Assembly (NCBI GenBank): GCA_943332445.1
Contig: CALQPL010000044.1
Location: 1-7,499 of the forward strand
DNA length: 7,499 nt
Reading direction: 5' to 3'
From: Bifidobacterium breve
GTDB taxonomy: Bacteria; Actinomycetota; Actinomycetes; UBA12327
Numbering within the stretch: position 1 is the first letter of the stretch; the number at the start of each line of letters is the position of its first letter. Below, piece after piece: positions 1 through 6,168 of the stretch. The position numbers and the translations under genes are program-made. Below the pieces are notes generated by a model. That model was given only the letters and a program-made list of their open reading frames with translations. It had not been told where the DNA came from and searched no databases.

Positions 1-269
1 GACGCATCGTCACTTTGGATGGTGACGTGCTTGACCTCAGCGCTCGCGAGTTTGACCTGCTGCACTACCTAGCGGTTAATCAAGGACGCGTTGTGTCCAA
101 GCGAGAGCTAACCATCGAGGTCTGGCATCAGCCCTACGGTGGCGCAGACAAGACGGTGGATGTGCACCTGTCGTGGCTTCGACGCAAACTCGGTGAAACC
201 GCGGCCGAACCTCGCTTTCTACGCAGTGTGCGCAATGTCGGCATCAAGCTCGTCGACCCGAAGGAATAG
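1..269 (+). CDS. Response regulator, OmpR/PhoB-type winged-helix DNA-binding domain (C-terminal part only)
   Basis: This is the C-terminal end of a two-component response regulator, a cytoplasmic transcription factor. The reading frame is open from position 3 and enters from outside the window, so the receiver domain with its phosphorylated aspartate is not visible. The visible part is a nearly complete OmpR/PhoB winged helix. It begins with a beta-strand stretch (VTLDGDVLDLS) and continues with the AREFDLLHYLAVNQGRVVSKREL helix region. The recognition helix lies around positions 145-197, with the family signature TVDVHLSWLRRKLGE. The closing strand is SVRNVGIKLVDP, where most relatives read SVRGVGYRL. 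The TTG at position 15 is an internal leucine codon, not a start. The gene ends 2 bp before a histidine kinase, which is the usual operon of cognate partners. Family assignment is secure; the signal and regulated genes are unknown. Confidence 0.93.
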   Translation, partial: RIVTLDGDVLDLSAREFDLLHYLAVNQGRVVSKRELTIEVWHQPYGGADKTVDVHLSWLRRKLGETAAEPRFLRSVRNVGIKLVDPKE

Positions 270-271
270 TC

Positions 272-1561
272 ATGCGCCGTCGGATCGTCTTGCTTGTCGC
301 TGCCACGACCAGCATCGTTTTATTAGCTTTTACGTTGCCGTTGATCATTTTGATCAACGACTTGGCGCAATCATCTGCCGTTGAACGCGCCACCACGATC
401 GCGCAATCCCTGGTGCCGGTTGTCTCGAATTCGGGCACTGACCAAATAGACCTAGCGATCACTAGCCTTGCCAAGCCTGAAGGCACGACCGTGTCGGTTG
501 TCCTGCCGACACAACAAGTTCTGGGAAATCCACGCGCGATTGACCAATCCATCAAGGACACCGTCGCCGGCGCTGGGGCCTCCACTCAAAACCGTGCCGA
601 TGGCGGGCGAACCGTATTGATTCCGGTGTACGTCAATAGTGGAGTTCGTGTCATCGCGGTTGACATCACTGCTGATGCATTGACTGAGGGACTGTTGCGA
701 GCCAGCGTGGTTATTGCAGCGTTGGCATTAGCCCTTTTTGTCGCATCCTTGTTGGTGGCTGATCGCATAGCGCGCACCATGACTCGACCCCTTAACGAAC
801 TCGCGCGTACGGCGGAATCATTGGCTACCGGCAATCTTGATGCCCGCGTTGATCCTTCAGGTCCGGATGAGGTCCTCAACGTAGGCACTGCGATGAACGC
901 TCTTGCCCAGCGCATCGGCGAACTCCTGGTAGCGGAGCGTGAAGCACTAGCCGACTTGTCGCACCGACTTCGCACTCCCCTCACCGCGCTGCGTCTAGAC
1001 ACCGAGGCGCTTGGAGCGTCGGATGAGAGAGATCGGATCGAAAACGATCTCGACTTGATGGAACGTAGCCTCGACGACGTCATCCGCACAGCCGCCCGAC
1101 CAGCCCAAGACAAATTGGTCGCTCGATGCGATGTCGGCAATGTCCTCACTGAACGCGTGCAATTTTGGTCGGTTCTCGCCGAGGACCAGGGCCGTCAAGT
1201 ACGCACAGACATCGCACCCAAGGCCATGCGCATAGGGCTCGATGCAGATGATCTCGCAGCGTGCGTGGATGCAGCTCTAGGGAACATCTTTGCTCATACG
1301 GACGAGGGCGTGGGGTTCTCCGTCAGCGCACAACCATGGATTGATGACAAGATCCACATCGTTATTGAAGACGATGGCAAGGGTTTGTCGGCAAACGCGA
1401 ACCGCTTGAGCCAGCGGGGTGTGAGCGGATCAGGATCAACCGGACTTGGCATGGACATCATGCGCCGCACTGCCGAGTCCACGGGTGGTCACTTTGAGGT
1501 TGCCGATTCCCCCAACGGCGGCGTGCGCATCAATCTTTCATTTGCAACAGTGAAGAATTAG
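272..1561 (+). CDS. Membrane-bound sensor histidine kinase with HAMP domain
   Basis: This 429-residue kinase should autophosphorylate on histidine and pass the phosphate to the regulator encoded just upstream. An N-terminal membrane segment spans about residues 5-28. An extracytoplasmic sensor region of roughly 110 residues follows, with no fold I recognise. A second membrane segment lies at about 143-163 and a HAMP linker at about 164-216. The H-box LADLSHRLRTPLTALRLD has its phospho-acceptor at H231. In the ATPase domain the N-box reads ALGNIFAHT (N338), the G1 box is DDGKG (367-371), and the G2 region STGLGMDI lies near 389-396. The residue after H231 is Arg, where most HisKA kinases have Glu, and the first N-box Asn is Ala. 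From memory both variants occur in an actinobacterial kinase family, so I expect an active enzyme. The ATG lies 2 bp after the regulator stop, with an AAGGA Shine-Dalgarno at 261-265. The 3' end overlaps the convergent ctaB by 4 bp. Confidence 0.93.
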   Translation: MRRRIVLLVAATTSIVLLAFTLPLIILINDLAQSSAVERATTIAQSLVPVVSNSGTDQIDLAITSLAKPEGTTVSVVLPTQQVLGNPRAIDQSIKDTVAGAGASTQNRADGGRTVLIPVYVNSGVRVIAVDITADALTEGLLRASVVIAALALALFVASLLVADRIARTMTRPLNELARTAESLATGNLDARVDPSGPDEVLNVGTAMNALAQRIGELLVAEREALADLSHRLRTPLTALRLDTEALGASDERDRIENDLDLMERSLDDVIRTAARPAQDKLVARCDVGNVLTERVQFWSVLAEDQGRQVRTDIAPKAMRIGLDADDLAACVDAALGNIFAHTDEGVGFSVSAQPWIDDKIHIVIEDDGKGLSANANRLSQRGVSGSGSTGLGMDIMRRTAESTGGHFEVADSPNGGVRINLSFATVKN

Positions 1562-2517
1562 CGCACAAAAGGATCGATGGCAATTGCGACAAAGATCAAC
1601 GTCAAGTAGGTGATCGACCCTTGAAACAGTCGCATCGGGCGGACGATCGTTTCATCAAGGCCCTTGCGAGCCGCCGACAAAATTCGATGCGCCTCATACA
1701 AGAAGAGACCGCCAAGGACGGTGGCAGTTCCTACATAAACCCAACTCATGTTGGCCACGGGCCAAAGAATCAGTGTGGTCGCCACCATGAGGTAGGAATA
1801 AATCACGATCGATTTAGCCACTACTTGTTGGTCAGCAACAGCTGGCAACATCGGAACATTCGCTGCGACATAGTCGTCGCGATAGCGCAGTGATAGCGGC
1901 CAATAGTGCGGTGGAGTCCAGAAAAAGATCACCATGAAGAGCACGATGGGCGCCCACGACAACGAGCCGGTTACCGCGCTCCAACCGATCAGCACCGGCA
2001 TACAACCGGCTGCGCCACCCCACACGATGTTTTGTGAAGTTCGTCGCTTGAGCAAGATGGTGTAGCCCAACACATAGAACGCAATCGCAAACGCGGCCAG
2101 GGCTGCTGACAAAACATTGACCGTTGCGGACAGCCACACCACAGAAGCGGCCGATAAGACGGTGCCAAAAATCGTGGCTTGAGCCGGTTCAATCAACCCC
2201 GTCGCCAGCGGTCGATCGGCTGTGCGATGCATAACTGCATCAATGTCGCGATCGATAACGCAATTGAACGTATTGGCTCCCCCAGCGGCTAACGATCCAC
2301 CAATGAGAGTCGCAATCACCGTCCACACATCGGGTAGGCCGCCGGCCGCCAGAAACATCGTGGGAACCGTGGTGACTAAAAGAAGTTCAATAATGCGTGG
2401 CTTGGTGAGGGCGAGATAACCCTTCAACCGCTGCGGGATGCTCACTGCGGATCCAGAGCCGCCAAAGCCAGCCTCTACAGGCTCATCTTGGCGCGGATCT
2501 ACGGCAGTCACGGCCAC
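1558..2517 (-). CDS. ctaB: Protoheme IX farnesyltransferase (heme O synthase)
   Basis: CtaB is an integral membrane UbiA-family prenyltransferase. It attaches farnesyl diphosphate to protoheme IX to make heme O, the precursor of heme A and a cofactor route for heme-copper oxidases. The 319-residue protein carries the first aspartate-rich motif NxxxDxxxD (N85, D89, D93), followed by DRPLATG at 101-107. It also has the heme O synthase hallmark KRRTSQNIVWGGAAGCMPVLIGW (157-179) and the WTPPHYWPLSLRYRDDY block (200-216), which holds the second acidic motif. Many hydrophobic segments run from about residue 40 to the C-terminus. The first roughly 30 residues are polar, probably cytosolic and not conserved. 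The 5'-most start is GTG at 2517, but GTG at 2511 (codon 3) has better ribosome-site spacing. It is divergent from tkt, a neighbourhood I recall from other Actinobacteria. Its stop overlaps that of the histidine kinase. Confidence 0.97.
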   Translation of the reverse strand: MAVTAVDPRQDEPVEAGFGGSGSAVSIPQRLKGYLALTKPRIIELLLVTTVPTMFLAAGGLPDVWTVIATLIGGSLAAGGANTFNCVIDRDIDAVMHRTADRPLATGLIEPAQATIFGTVLSAASVVWLSATVNVLSAALAAFAIAFYVLGYTILLKRRTSQNIVWGGAAGCMPVLIGWSAVTGSLSWAPIVLFMVIFFWTPPHYWPLSLRYRDDYVAANVPMLPAVADQQVVAKSIVIYSYLMVATTLILWPVANMSWVYVGTATVLGGLFLYEAHRILSAARKGLDETIVRPMRLFQGSITYLTLIFVAIAIDPFVR

Positions 2518-2522
2518 CCTTC
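2517..2522 (-). promoter_or_regulatory. Ribosome binding site that may move the ctaB start
   Basis: Read on the minus strand the sequence is GAAGGG directly abutting and overlapping the first GTG (2517-2515). That leaves no spacer for the upstream start. The in-frame GTG at 2511-2509 sits 5 nt after the last G, a workable Shine-Dalgarno distance. The protein may therefore be 317 rather than 319 residues. Confidence 0.45.
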
Positions 2523-2532
2523 GGTTGGTGTA

Positions 2533-2560
2533 TTGGTCAGTCTAGCCGCCTAGATAGGGT
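2533..2560 (+). promoter_or_regulatory. Candidate tkt promoter
   Basis: TTGGTC (2533-2538) and TAGGGT (2555-2560, fitting the actinobacterial TANNNT -10 pattern) are separated by 16 bp. This lies upstream of the tkt ribosome site in the 88-bp divergent spacer. Transcription would begin near 2567, giving a leader of about 40 nt. The match is modest and other registers are possible. Confidence 0.33.
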
Positions 2561-2581
2561 GTCTTCGTCGCGCCTAGTCAA
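2551..2581 (-). promoter_or_regulatory. Candidate ctaB promoter
   Basis: On the minus strand a TTGACT hexamer (2581-2576) resembles the sigma-A -35 box. It is followed after 19 bp by TATCTA (2556-2551), or after 18 bp by CTATCT (2557-2552), as a -10 candidate. This would start transcription roughly 25-30 nt before the ctaB start. The -35 match is good, but the spacing is slightly long and the -10 imperfect. It overlaps the candidate promoter facing tkt. This is pattern matching only. Confidence 0.35.
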
Positions 2582-2590
2582 GCACGTAGG

Positions 2591-2597
2591 GAAGGAG
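2591..2597 (+). promoter_or_regulatory. Ribosome binding site fixing the tkt GTG start
   Basis: GAAGGAG is a strong Shine-Dalgarno sequence ending 8 nt before the GTG at 2606. It supports that codon as the start over any downstream one, even though the first dozen residues of the protein are a non-conserved serine-rich tail. Confidence 0.7.
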
Positions 2598-2605
2598 CCC
2601 AGCCG

Positions 2606-4666
2606 GTGAGCGGGAGCCCAAGTTCATCGTCCGCCGAGGTCTCAGCCGACCTAGATGCTCGAGCCATAGCCACGGCTCGCATCTTGACCATGGACGCGGT
2701 CCAAAAGGCCGGCAACGGTCACCCCGGCACCGCGATGGCCCTGGCACCTGTTGCCCACCACCTCTTTCAACACGTCATGGCCCACGACCCCAACGATCCG
2801 CACTGGATTGGTCGCGATCGCTTCATTTTGTCCCTTGGACACTCCAGCCTCACCCTGTACCTTCAACTGTTTCTCTGCGGCTATGGCCTCGAAATGGACG
2901 ACATCAAACAGTTGCGACAGTGGGGTTCGCAAACCCCGGGCCACCCTGAATGGCAGCACACGGCCGGCGTCGAAACCACCACCGGACCTTTGGGTCAAGG
3001 AATTGGTAATGGCGTGGGTATGGCCTTGGCTGCTCGCCACGAGCGCTACCTACTCGATGCCAACACTGAGAACTCCATCTTTGATCACCGCATCTGGGTC
3101 CTGGCATCGGACGGCGACATAGAAGAAGGTGTCAGCGCCGAAGCCTCATCCTTTGCAGGACGACAGGAACTGGGTTTGCTCAACGTCATCTACGACGACA
3201 ACCAGATCACCATTGACGGGCCGTCAAGCCTGTCCCTGAGTGAAGATGTCGCCGGTCGCTACCTGGCCTACGGCTGGCACGTACAAACGGTGGACCGTGC
3301 CGCGAACGGCGATGTGGATCTGCCCGCCTTCGCTGCCGCGTGTGAGGCCGCCAAACTCGAAACAACCAAGCCCAGCTTGATCGTCCTCAAGACCACCATT
3401 GCCTGGCCAGCACCGTCGGCTCAAAACACTTCGGCGTCACATGGCAGCGCGCTCGGTGCGGACGAAATCGCAGCAACAAAGACGGTTCTCGGATTTGATC
3501 CCGAGCAACACTTCTCTATTGATGACGCTGTGCTGAATCACACTCGCCAGGCCAAGGTTCGCGGTGCACAGCTACACAACGAGTGGAACCAGGCGCGCGC
3601 GCAGTGGCAAGCCGCTCATCCCGAGCAGGCCGCACTTCTTGAACGACTTGAGTCCGGGGAACTGCCGGCCAACTGGTCCGCATCGTTGCCCACTTTTGAG
3701 GTCGGCACCCAGGTCGCGACTCGCAAGGCGTCCGGAGCGGTCATTAATGCCCTCGCAGGTCAATTGCCAGAGTTGTGGGGCGGCTCAGCAGACCTTGGCG
3801 AGTCCAACAACACCCACATCAAGGGTGCAGATATTTCCATGCCGGCCACGCCAGCTGGGGCCAACATCGCGTTCGGTATTCGCGAGCACGCGATGGGCTC
3901 GATCATGAATGGGATCGCCCTTCACGGTCGCAGCAAAGTATTTGGCGGCACCTTCCTGGTATTCAGTGACTACATGCGCCCTGCCGTTCGGCTAGCAGGA
4001 CTCATGGGATTGCCGGTGACTTATGTATGGACGCACGATTCCATCGGCGTGGGTGAAGATGGACCCACTCACCAGCCCATCGAGCACTTGGCGGCGCTGC
4101 GAGCCATCCCCAATCTCAACGTGATTCGCCCAGCCGATGCGAACGAAACCGCCGCAGCTTGGCAGGTGGCATTGACGAGTACGTCCACCCCGACGGCTTT
4201 GATCTTGACGCGTCAGGATGTTCCGGTTCTCGATCGCTCGGAGGCCACGACAACCAGTAACGGCAGCGACCCCTTGACTAAGGGCGCCTACACGATTTCA
4301 CCTGCTGACAATCCTGAGGTGATTTTGATTGCCACGGGATCTGAAGTCACCCTGGCGCTGCAGGCTCAAGAATCACTCAAGACGCAAGGCGTTGCTGCCT
4401 CGGTGGTCTCCATGCCCTGCGTGGAAATCTTCCGCGAACAACCCCAGTCGTATCGCGACGAAGTGTTGCCACCAACTGTGCGTGCTCGTGTGTCGATTGA
4501 AGCGGGCATTACGCCACCATGGCGCGAGTTTGTTGGCGATGCCGGACGCAGTATTGGCATTGACCATTACGGCGCCTCGGCCAACGGATCAACGTTGTAT
4601 CGCGAATTTGGAATTACGGTAGAAGCTGTGGTGGAGCAAGCATTGGCCGCCAGGGGCCAGAACTAG
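2606..4666 (+). CDS. tkt: Transketolase
   Basis: Transketolase is a cytosolic thiamine diphosphate enzyme. It moves two-carbon units between sugar phosphates in the non-oxidative pentose phosphate pathway. The 686-residue length fits the family and all three domains are present. N-terminal cofactor-domain motifs are KAGNGHPGTAMALAP (34-48, H39), LGHSSLTLY (77-85, H79), PGHPE (111-115, H113) and GPLGQGIGNGVGMA (127-140). The metal/diphosphate site SDGDIEEG...DDNQITIDG has D169 and N199, and H279 is in ASHGSALGADE. The pyrimidine-domain glutamate is E427 in IREHAM. The signature THDSIGVGEDGPTHQP (476-491) contains H489. The C-terminal domain runs from about residue 555 and ends SANGSTLYREFGIT. 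The reading SDGD in place of GDG at the metal site, and GHSS in place of GHGS, match my memory of other actinobacterial transketolases. It appears monocistronic, with no tal, zwf or opcA following it. Its stop overlaps the convergent rbpA-like gene. Confidence 0.98.
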   Translation: MSGSPSSSSAEVSADLDARAIATARILTMDAVQKAGNGHPGTAMALAPVAHHLFQHVMAHDPNDPHWIGRDRFILSLGHSSLTLYLQLFLCGYGLEMDDIKQLRQWGSQTPGHPEWQHTAGVETTTGPLGQGIGNGVGMALAARHERYLLDANTENSIFDHRIWVLASDGDIEEGVSAEASSFAGRQELGLLNVIYDDNQITIDGPSSLSLSEDVAGRYLAYGWHVQTVDRAANGDVDLPAFAAACEAAKLETTKPSLIVLKTTIAWPAPSAQNTSASHGSALGADEIAATKTVLGFDPEQHFSIDDAVLNHTRQAKVRGAQLHNEWNQARAQWQAAHPEQAALLERLESGELPANWSASLPTFEVGTQVATRKASGAVINALAGQLPELWGGSADLGESNNTHIKGADISMPATPAGANIAFGIREHAMGSIMNGIALHGRSKVFGGTFLVFSDYMRPAVRLAGLMGLPVTYVWTHDSIGVGEDGPTHQPIEHLAALRAIPNLNVIRPADANETAAAWQVALTSTSTPTALILTRQDVPVLDRSEATTTSNGSDPLTKGAYTISPADNPEVILIATGSEVTLALQAQESLKTQGVAASVVSMPCVEIFREQPQSYRDEVLPPTVRARVSIEAGITPPWREFVGDAGRSIGIDHYGASANGSTLYREFGITVEAVVEQALAARGQN

Positions 4667-5007
4667 CCTTCCCAGACCTCGCCACGAACTTTGGCGATGG
4701 CTTCAGCCAAGATGGCGTCGCCGTCTTCCTTGCTCCGGCGTTCGCGTACATACGCCAAGTGGGTCTTATACGGTTCGTTCTTTTGGGCTGATGGCGGATT
4801 GGCCTTGTCCTGGCCGGCTGGAGCTCCACACTTGGGGCAGTCCCACAGCTCAGGGATTTCGGCATCACTAGCAAAAGATGGCGATACTTCGTGGCCAGAG
4901 GCGCACCAAAAACTGATGTAGACCCGTGGAGCCGCTTCGCCACGTTCGGCTTCGCCCATGGGGCCTGCGCCAACGCGACTACCGCGAATTGCACTTCCGC
5001 CAGCCAT
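4663..5007 (-). CDS. rbpA: RNA polymerase-binding protein, RbpA family (zinc-binding subtype)
   Basis: RbpA proteins are actinobacterial factors that bind RNA polymerase and group 1/2 sigma factors and stabilise open promoter complexes. This 114-residue protein has the N-terminal tail RGSRVGAGPMGEAERGEAAPR (8-28). Its core has a C35...H39...C57-x2-C60 zinc site, and the C-terminal sigma-interaction helix region is KTHLAYVRERRS...ILAEAIAKVRG (81-109). By hand alignment K81, R90 and R91 fall at M. tuberculosis RbpA R79 (DNA contact), R88 and R89 (sigma contact). The tail and linker look closer to an RbpA-like protein I recall beside secG in Streptomyces than to the housekeeping RbpA of M. tuberculosis or S. 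coelicolor. It may therefore be the paralogous subtype. ATG 5007 has a strong GGGAGGA ribosome site. It is last in the visible gap-to-rbpA set, and its TAG shares the palindrome CTAG with the tkt stop. Confidence 0.92.
   Translation of the reverse strand: MAGGSAIRGSRVGAGPMGEAERGEAAPRVYISFWCASGHEVSPSFASDAEIPELWDCPKCGAPAGQDKANPPSAQKNEPYKTHLAYVRERRSKEDGDAILAEAIAKVRGEVWEG
4679..4697. terminator. Possible stem-loop just after tkt, inside the 3' end of the rbpA-like gene
   Basis: TCGCCA (4679-4684) and TGGCGA (4692-4697) form a perfect 6-bp stem with a 7-nt loop, starting 13 nt after the tkt stop. A second small inverted repeat (TGGC/GCCA) follows at about 4698-4709. Neither strand has a run of U after the stem, and the bases also encode the RbpA-like C-terminal helix, so the stem may be accidental. 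It is the only hairpin I found near this convergent junction that could end tkt transcription. Confidence 0.22.
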
Positions 5008-5012
5008 GATGA

Positions 5013-5019
5013 TCCTCCC
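5013..5019 (-). promoter_or_regulatory. Ribosome binding site of the rbpA-like gene
   Basis: On the minus strand GGGAGGA precedes the ATG (5007-5005) by 5 nt. It is a near-consensus Shine-Dalgarno, suggesting independent and efficient translation despite the upstream secG. Confidence 0.7.
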
Positions 5020-5033
5020 TAGAGCCCATTACA

Positions 5034-5063
5034 TCGATACCTACGTACCGTGTCGTGTTACAA
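5034..5063 (-). promoter_or_regulatory. Weak candidate promoter between secG and the rbpA-like gene
   Basis: On the minus strand TTGTAA (5063-5058) and TATCGA (5039-5034) are 18 bp apart in the 78-bp gap between secG and the rbpA-like gene. The -35 is a fair match and the -10 is poor. I saw no GGAAT/GTT pair of the sigma-R type that drives rbpA in S. coelicolor. An internal promoter is reasonable for an RNA polymerase factor placed behind glycolytic genes, but this site is only suggestive. Confidence 0.22.
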
Positions 5064-5085
5064 CCACTCGTACTGTTTCGGCGGG

Positions 5086-5322
5086 TTAGTTTGCTGCCTT
5101 AAGTACTAGCCCTAGACCAAACACACAAACGGCCCAAATTAGTCCCACAGCCACGGTGAACCGGTCGAGGTTCTTTTCTACGACTGACGAGCCACCAAGC
5201 GAGGACGACATTCCGCCACCGAACAGGTCAGACAATCCGCTGCCCTTGCCCTTGTGCAACAGCACCAAAACGAGCAACAGCAAACTCGTAATGACCTGGA
5301 CGATTCCCAGAAACACGATCAT
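5086..5322 (-). CDS. secG: Protein-export membrane protein SecG
   Basis: SecG is the small accessory subunit of the SecYEG translocon in the cytoplasmic membrane and assists SecA-driven export. The 78-residue protein has two membrane helices, at about residues 2-23 and 55-75. They flank the conserved cytoplasmic loop HKGKGSGLSDLFGGGMSSSLGGSS, which continues VVEKNLDRFTV. I chose ATG 5322 over the TTG at 5340. The ATG is preceded by GAGGGG at a 6-nt spacing, and MIVFLGIVQV is where SecG proteins normally begin. The TTG would only add the six residues MSEGSV. The gene lies 57 bp after tpiA in the same direction, the common actinobacterial order tpiA-secG, and probably shares the glycolytic transcript. 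Confidence 0.94.
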   Translation of the reverse strand: MIVFLGIVQVITSLLLLVLVLLHKGKGSGLSDLFGGGMSSSLGGSSVVEKNLDRFTVAVGLIWAVCVFGLGLVLKAAN

Positions 5323-5328
5323 GACTGA

Positions 5329-5334
5329 CCCCTC
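5329..5334 (-). promoter_or_regulatory. Ribosome binding site deciding the secG start
   Basis: GAGGGG on the minus strand is separated by 6 nt from ATG 5322-5320. It lies downstream of the alternative TTG at 5340, which argues for the shorter protein. Confidence 0.65.
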
Positions 5335-5379
5335 TGACAATGGGCGGGCGGAGTGTGCCTGCTAAGGATACGCATGCGC

Positions 5380-6168
5380 CTAAAGCGCGATTTCATCACG
5401 GTAGCGGACGATCCGCGCAAAGGTCTCGATCTCCAGGCTTGCACCACCGACCAGACCCCCGTCAATGTCCGCCTGAGCCATGATTCCAGGGGTATTGGCT
5501 GCATTGACCGAGCCGCCATAGAGCACCCGAATCCCAGCCGCCACGGACTCGCCGAAGGACGCCTCGACCGTGCTACGCAGGGCAGCGGCAACCTCTTGGG
5601 CATCGTCGGCGGTAGCCACCTGTCCGGTGCCGATTGCCCAGATGGGCTCATAGGCGAGGACGGTCTTGGCGACCTGTTCAGGTGCAAGGCCCTCGAGGGC
5701 TGCCTCCAGCTGACTCACACAATGTTCGACTTGAAGCCCTTGTTGGCGCACTTCAATCGGCTCGCCCACACAAATAATGGGCGTCATGGAGTGACGTAAG
5801 ACGGCTTTGACTTTTGCGTTGATCAGTTCGTCATCTTCAAGGTGAAACTGACGACGCTCGGAGTGCCCCACAACCACGTAACTGCATCCCAATTTCGCCA
5901 GCATCAAACCGCTGATGTCGCCGGTTCGCGCTCCCGAGTCCAATTCGCTCACATCTTGGGCACCATAGGACAGACGCAGCTTGTCGCCATCAACCAAGGT
6001 TTGCACTGATCGAATGTCGGTGAAGGGTGGGCACACGACGACATCGACTTCGTCAAAGTCTTGTGGCCTCAAGCTAAAGACCAGCTTTTGTACCAAGGCG
6101 ATGGCCTCAAGGTGGTTGAGGTTCATCTTCCAGTTGCCCACCATCAAGGGTTTACGAGCCACGCTCAT
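5380..6168 (-). CDS. tpiA: Triose-phosphate isomerase
   Basis: TpiA interconverts dihydroxyacetone phosphate and glyceraldehyde-3-phosphate in the cytosol. The 262-residue length is normal for this TIM-barrel enzyme. Substrate-binding N12 and K14 are in GNWKMN, and the electrophilic H102 is in VVVGHSERRQ (98-107). The catalytic base E174 is in AYEPIWAIGTG (172-182), whose last residues begin the mobile loop that closes over the phosphate. The phosphate-binding ends are YGGSV (217-221) and GGLVGGASL (237-245). Nothing is missing. ATG 6168 overlaps the pgk stop as ATGA and has a GGAGGA ribosome site 6 nt upstream inside pgk, so translation is probably coupled to pgk. It works directly with the adjacent gap and pgk in lower glycolysis and gluconeogenesis. 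Confidence 0.98.
   Translation of the reverse strand: MSVARKPLMVGNWKMNLNHLEAIALVQKLVFSLRPQDFDEVDVVVCPPFTDIRSVQTLVDGDKLRLSYGAQDVSELDSGARTGDISGLMLAKLGCSYVVVGHSERRQFHLEDDELINAKVKAVLRHSMTPIICVGEPIEVRQQGLQVEHCVSQLEAALEGLAPEQVAKTVLAYEPIWAIGTGQVATADDAQEVAAALRSTVEASFGESVAAGIRVLYGGSVNAANTPGIMAQADIDGGLVGGASLEIETFARIVRYRDEIAL

Noticed and set aside
244..1198. Open frames on the minus strand opposite the histidine kinase (244-585, 586-1149, 995-1198).
   Set aside because: They are antisense shadows with low-complexity Ser/Arg/Ala composition and no recognisable motifs, while the plus-strand kinase is clearly coding throughout.
4644..4659. Inverted repeat TGGCC/GGCCA with 6-nt loop at the 3' end of tkt, considered as a terminator.
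   Set aside because: It lies before the tkt stop codon, has only 5 bp and no U-run, and is easily explained by GC-rich coding sequence.
4614..4994. A 126-codon minus-strand frame overlapping the rbpA-like gene in another phase.
   Set aside because: The RbpA frame has the zinc motif, conserved helix and strong ribosome site. The other frame is a shadow.
5043..5074. Imperfect inverted repeat (GTAC...GTAC with CGTG/CAC arms) in the secG to rbpA gap, considered as terminator or operator.
   Set aside because: The stem is broken by an internal loop, the apical loop is 12 nt, and there is no U-tract. GTAC is self-complementary, so the pairing is weak evidence.
5008..5085. A sigma-R type promoter (GGAAT-N-GTT) for the rbpA-like gene.
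   Set aside because: No matching pair is present on the minus strand in this gap.
5371..5378. Perfect palindrome CGCATGCG between tpiA and secG, considered as a protein-binding site or hairpin.
   Set aside because: It is only 8 bp with no loop and no second copy that I found in the window, so chance is sufficient.
5353..5799. A 148-codon plus-strand open frame opposite tpiA.
   Set aside because: It is antisense to a fully conserved enzyme, has no family motif, and fits a codon-bias artefact.
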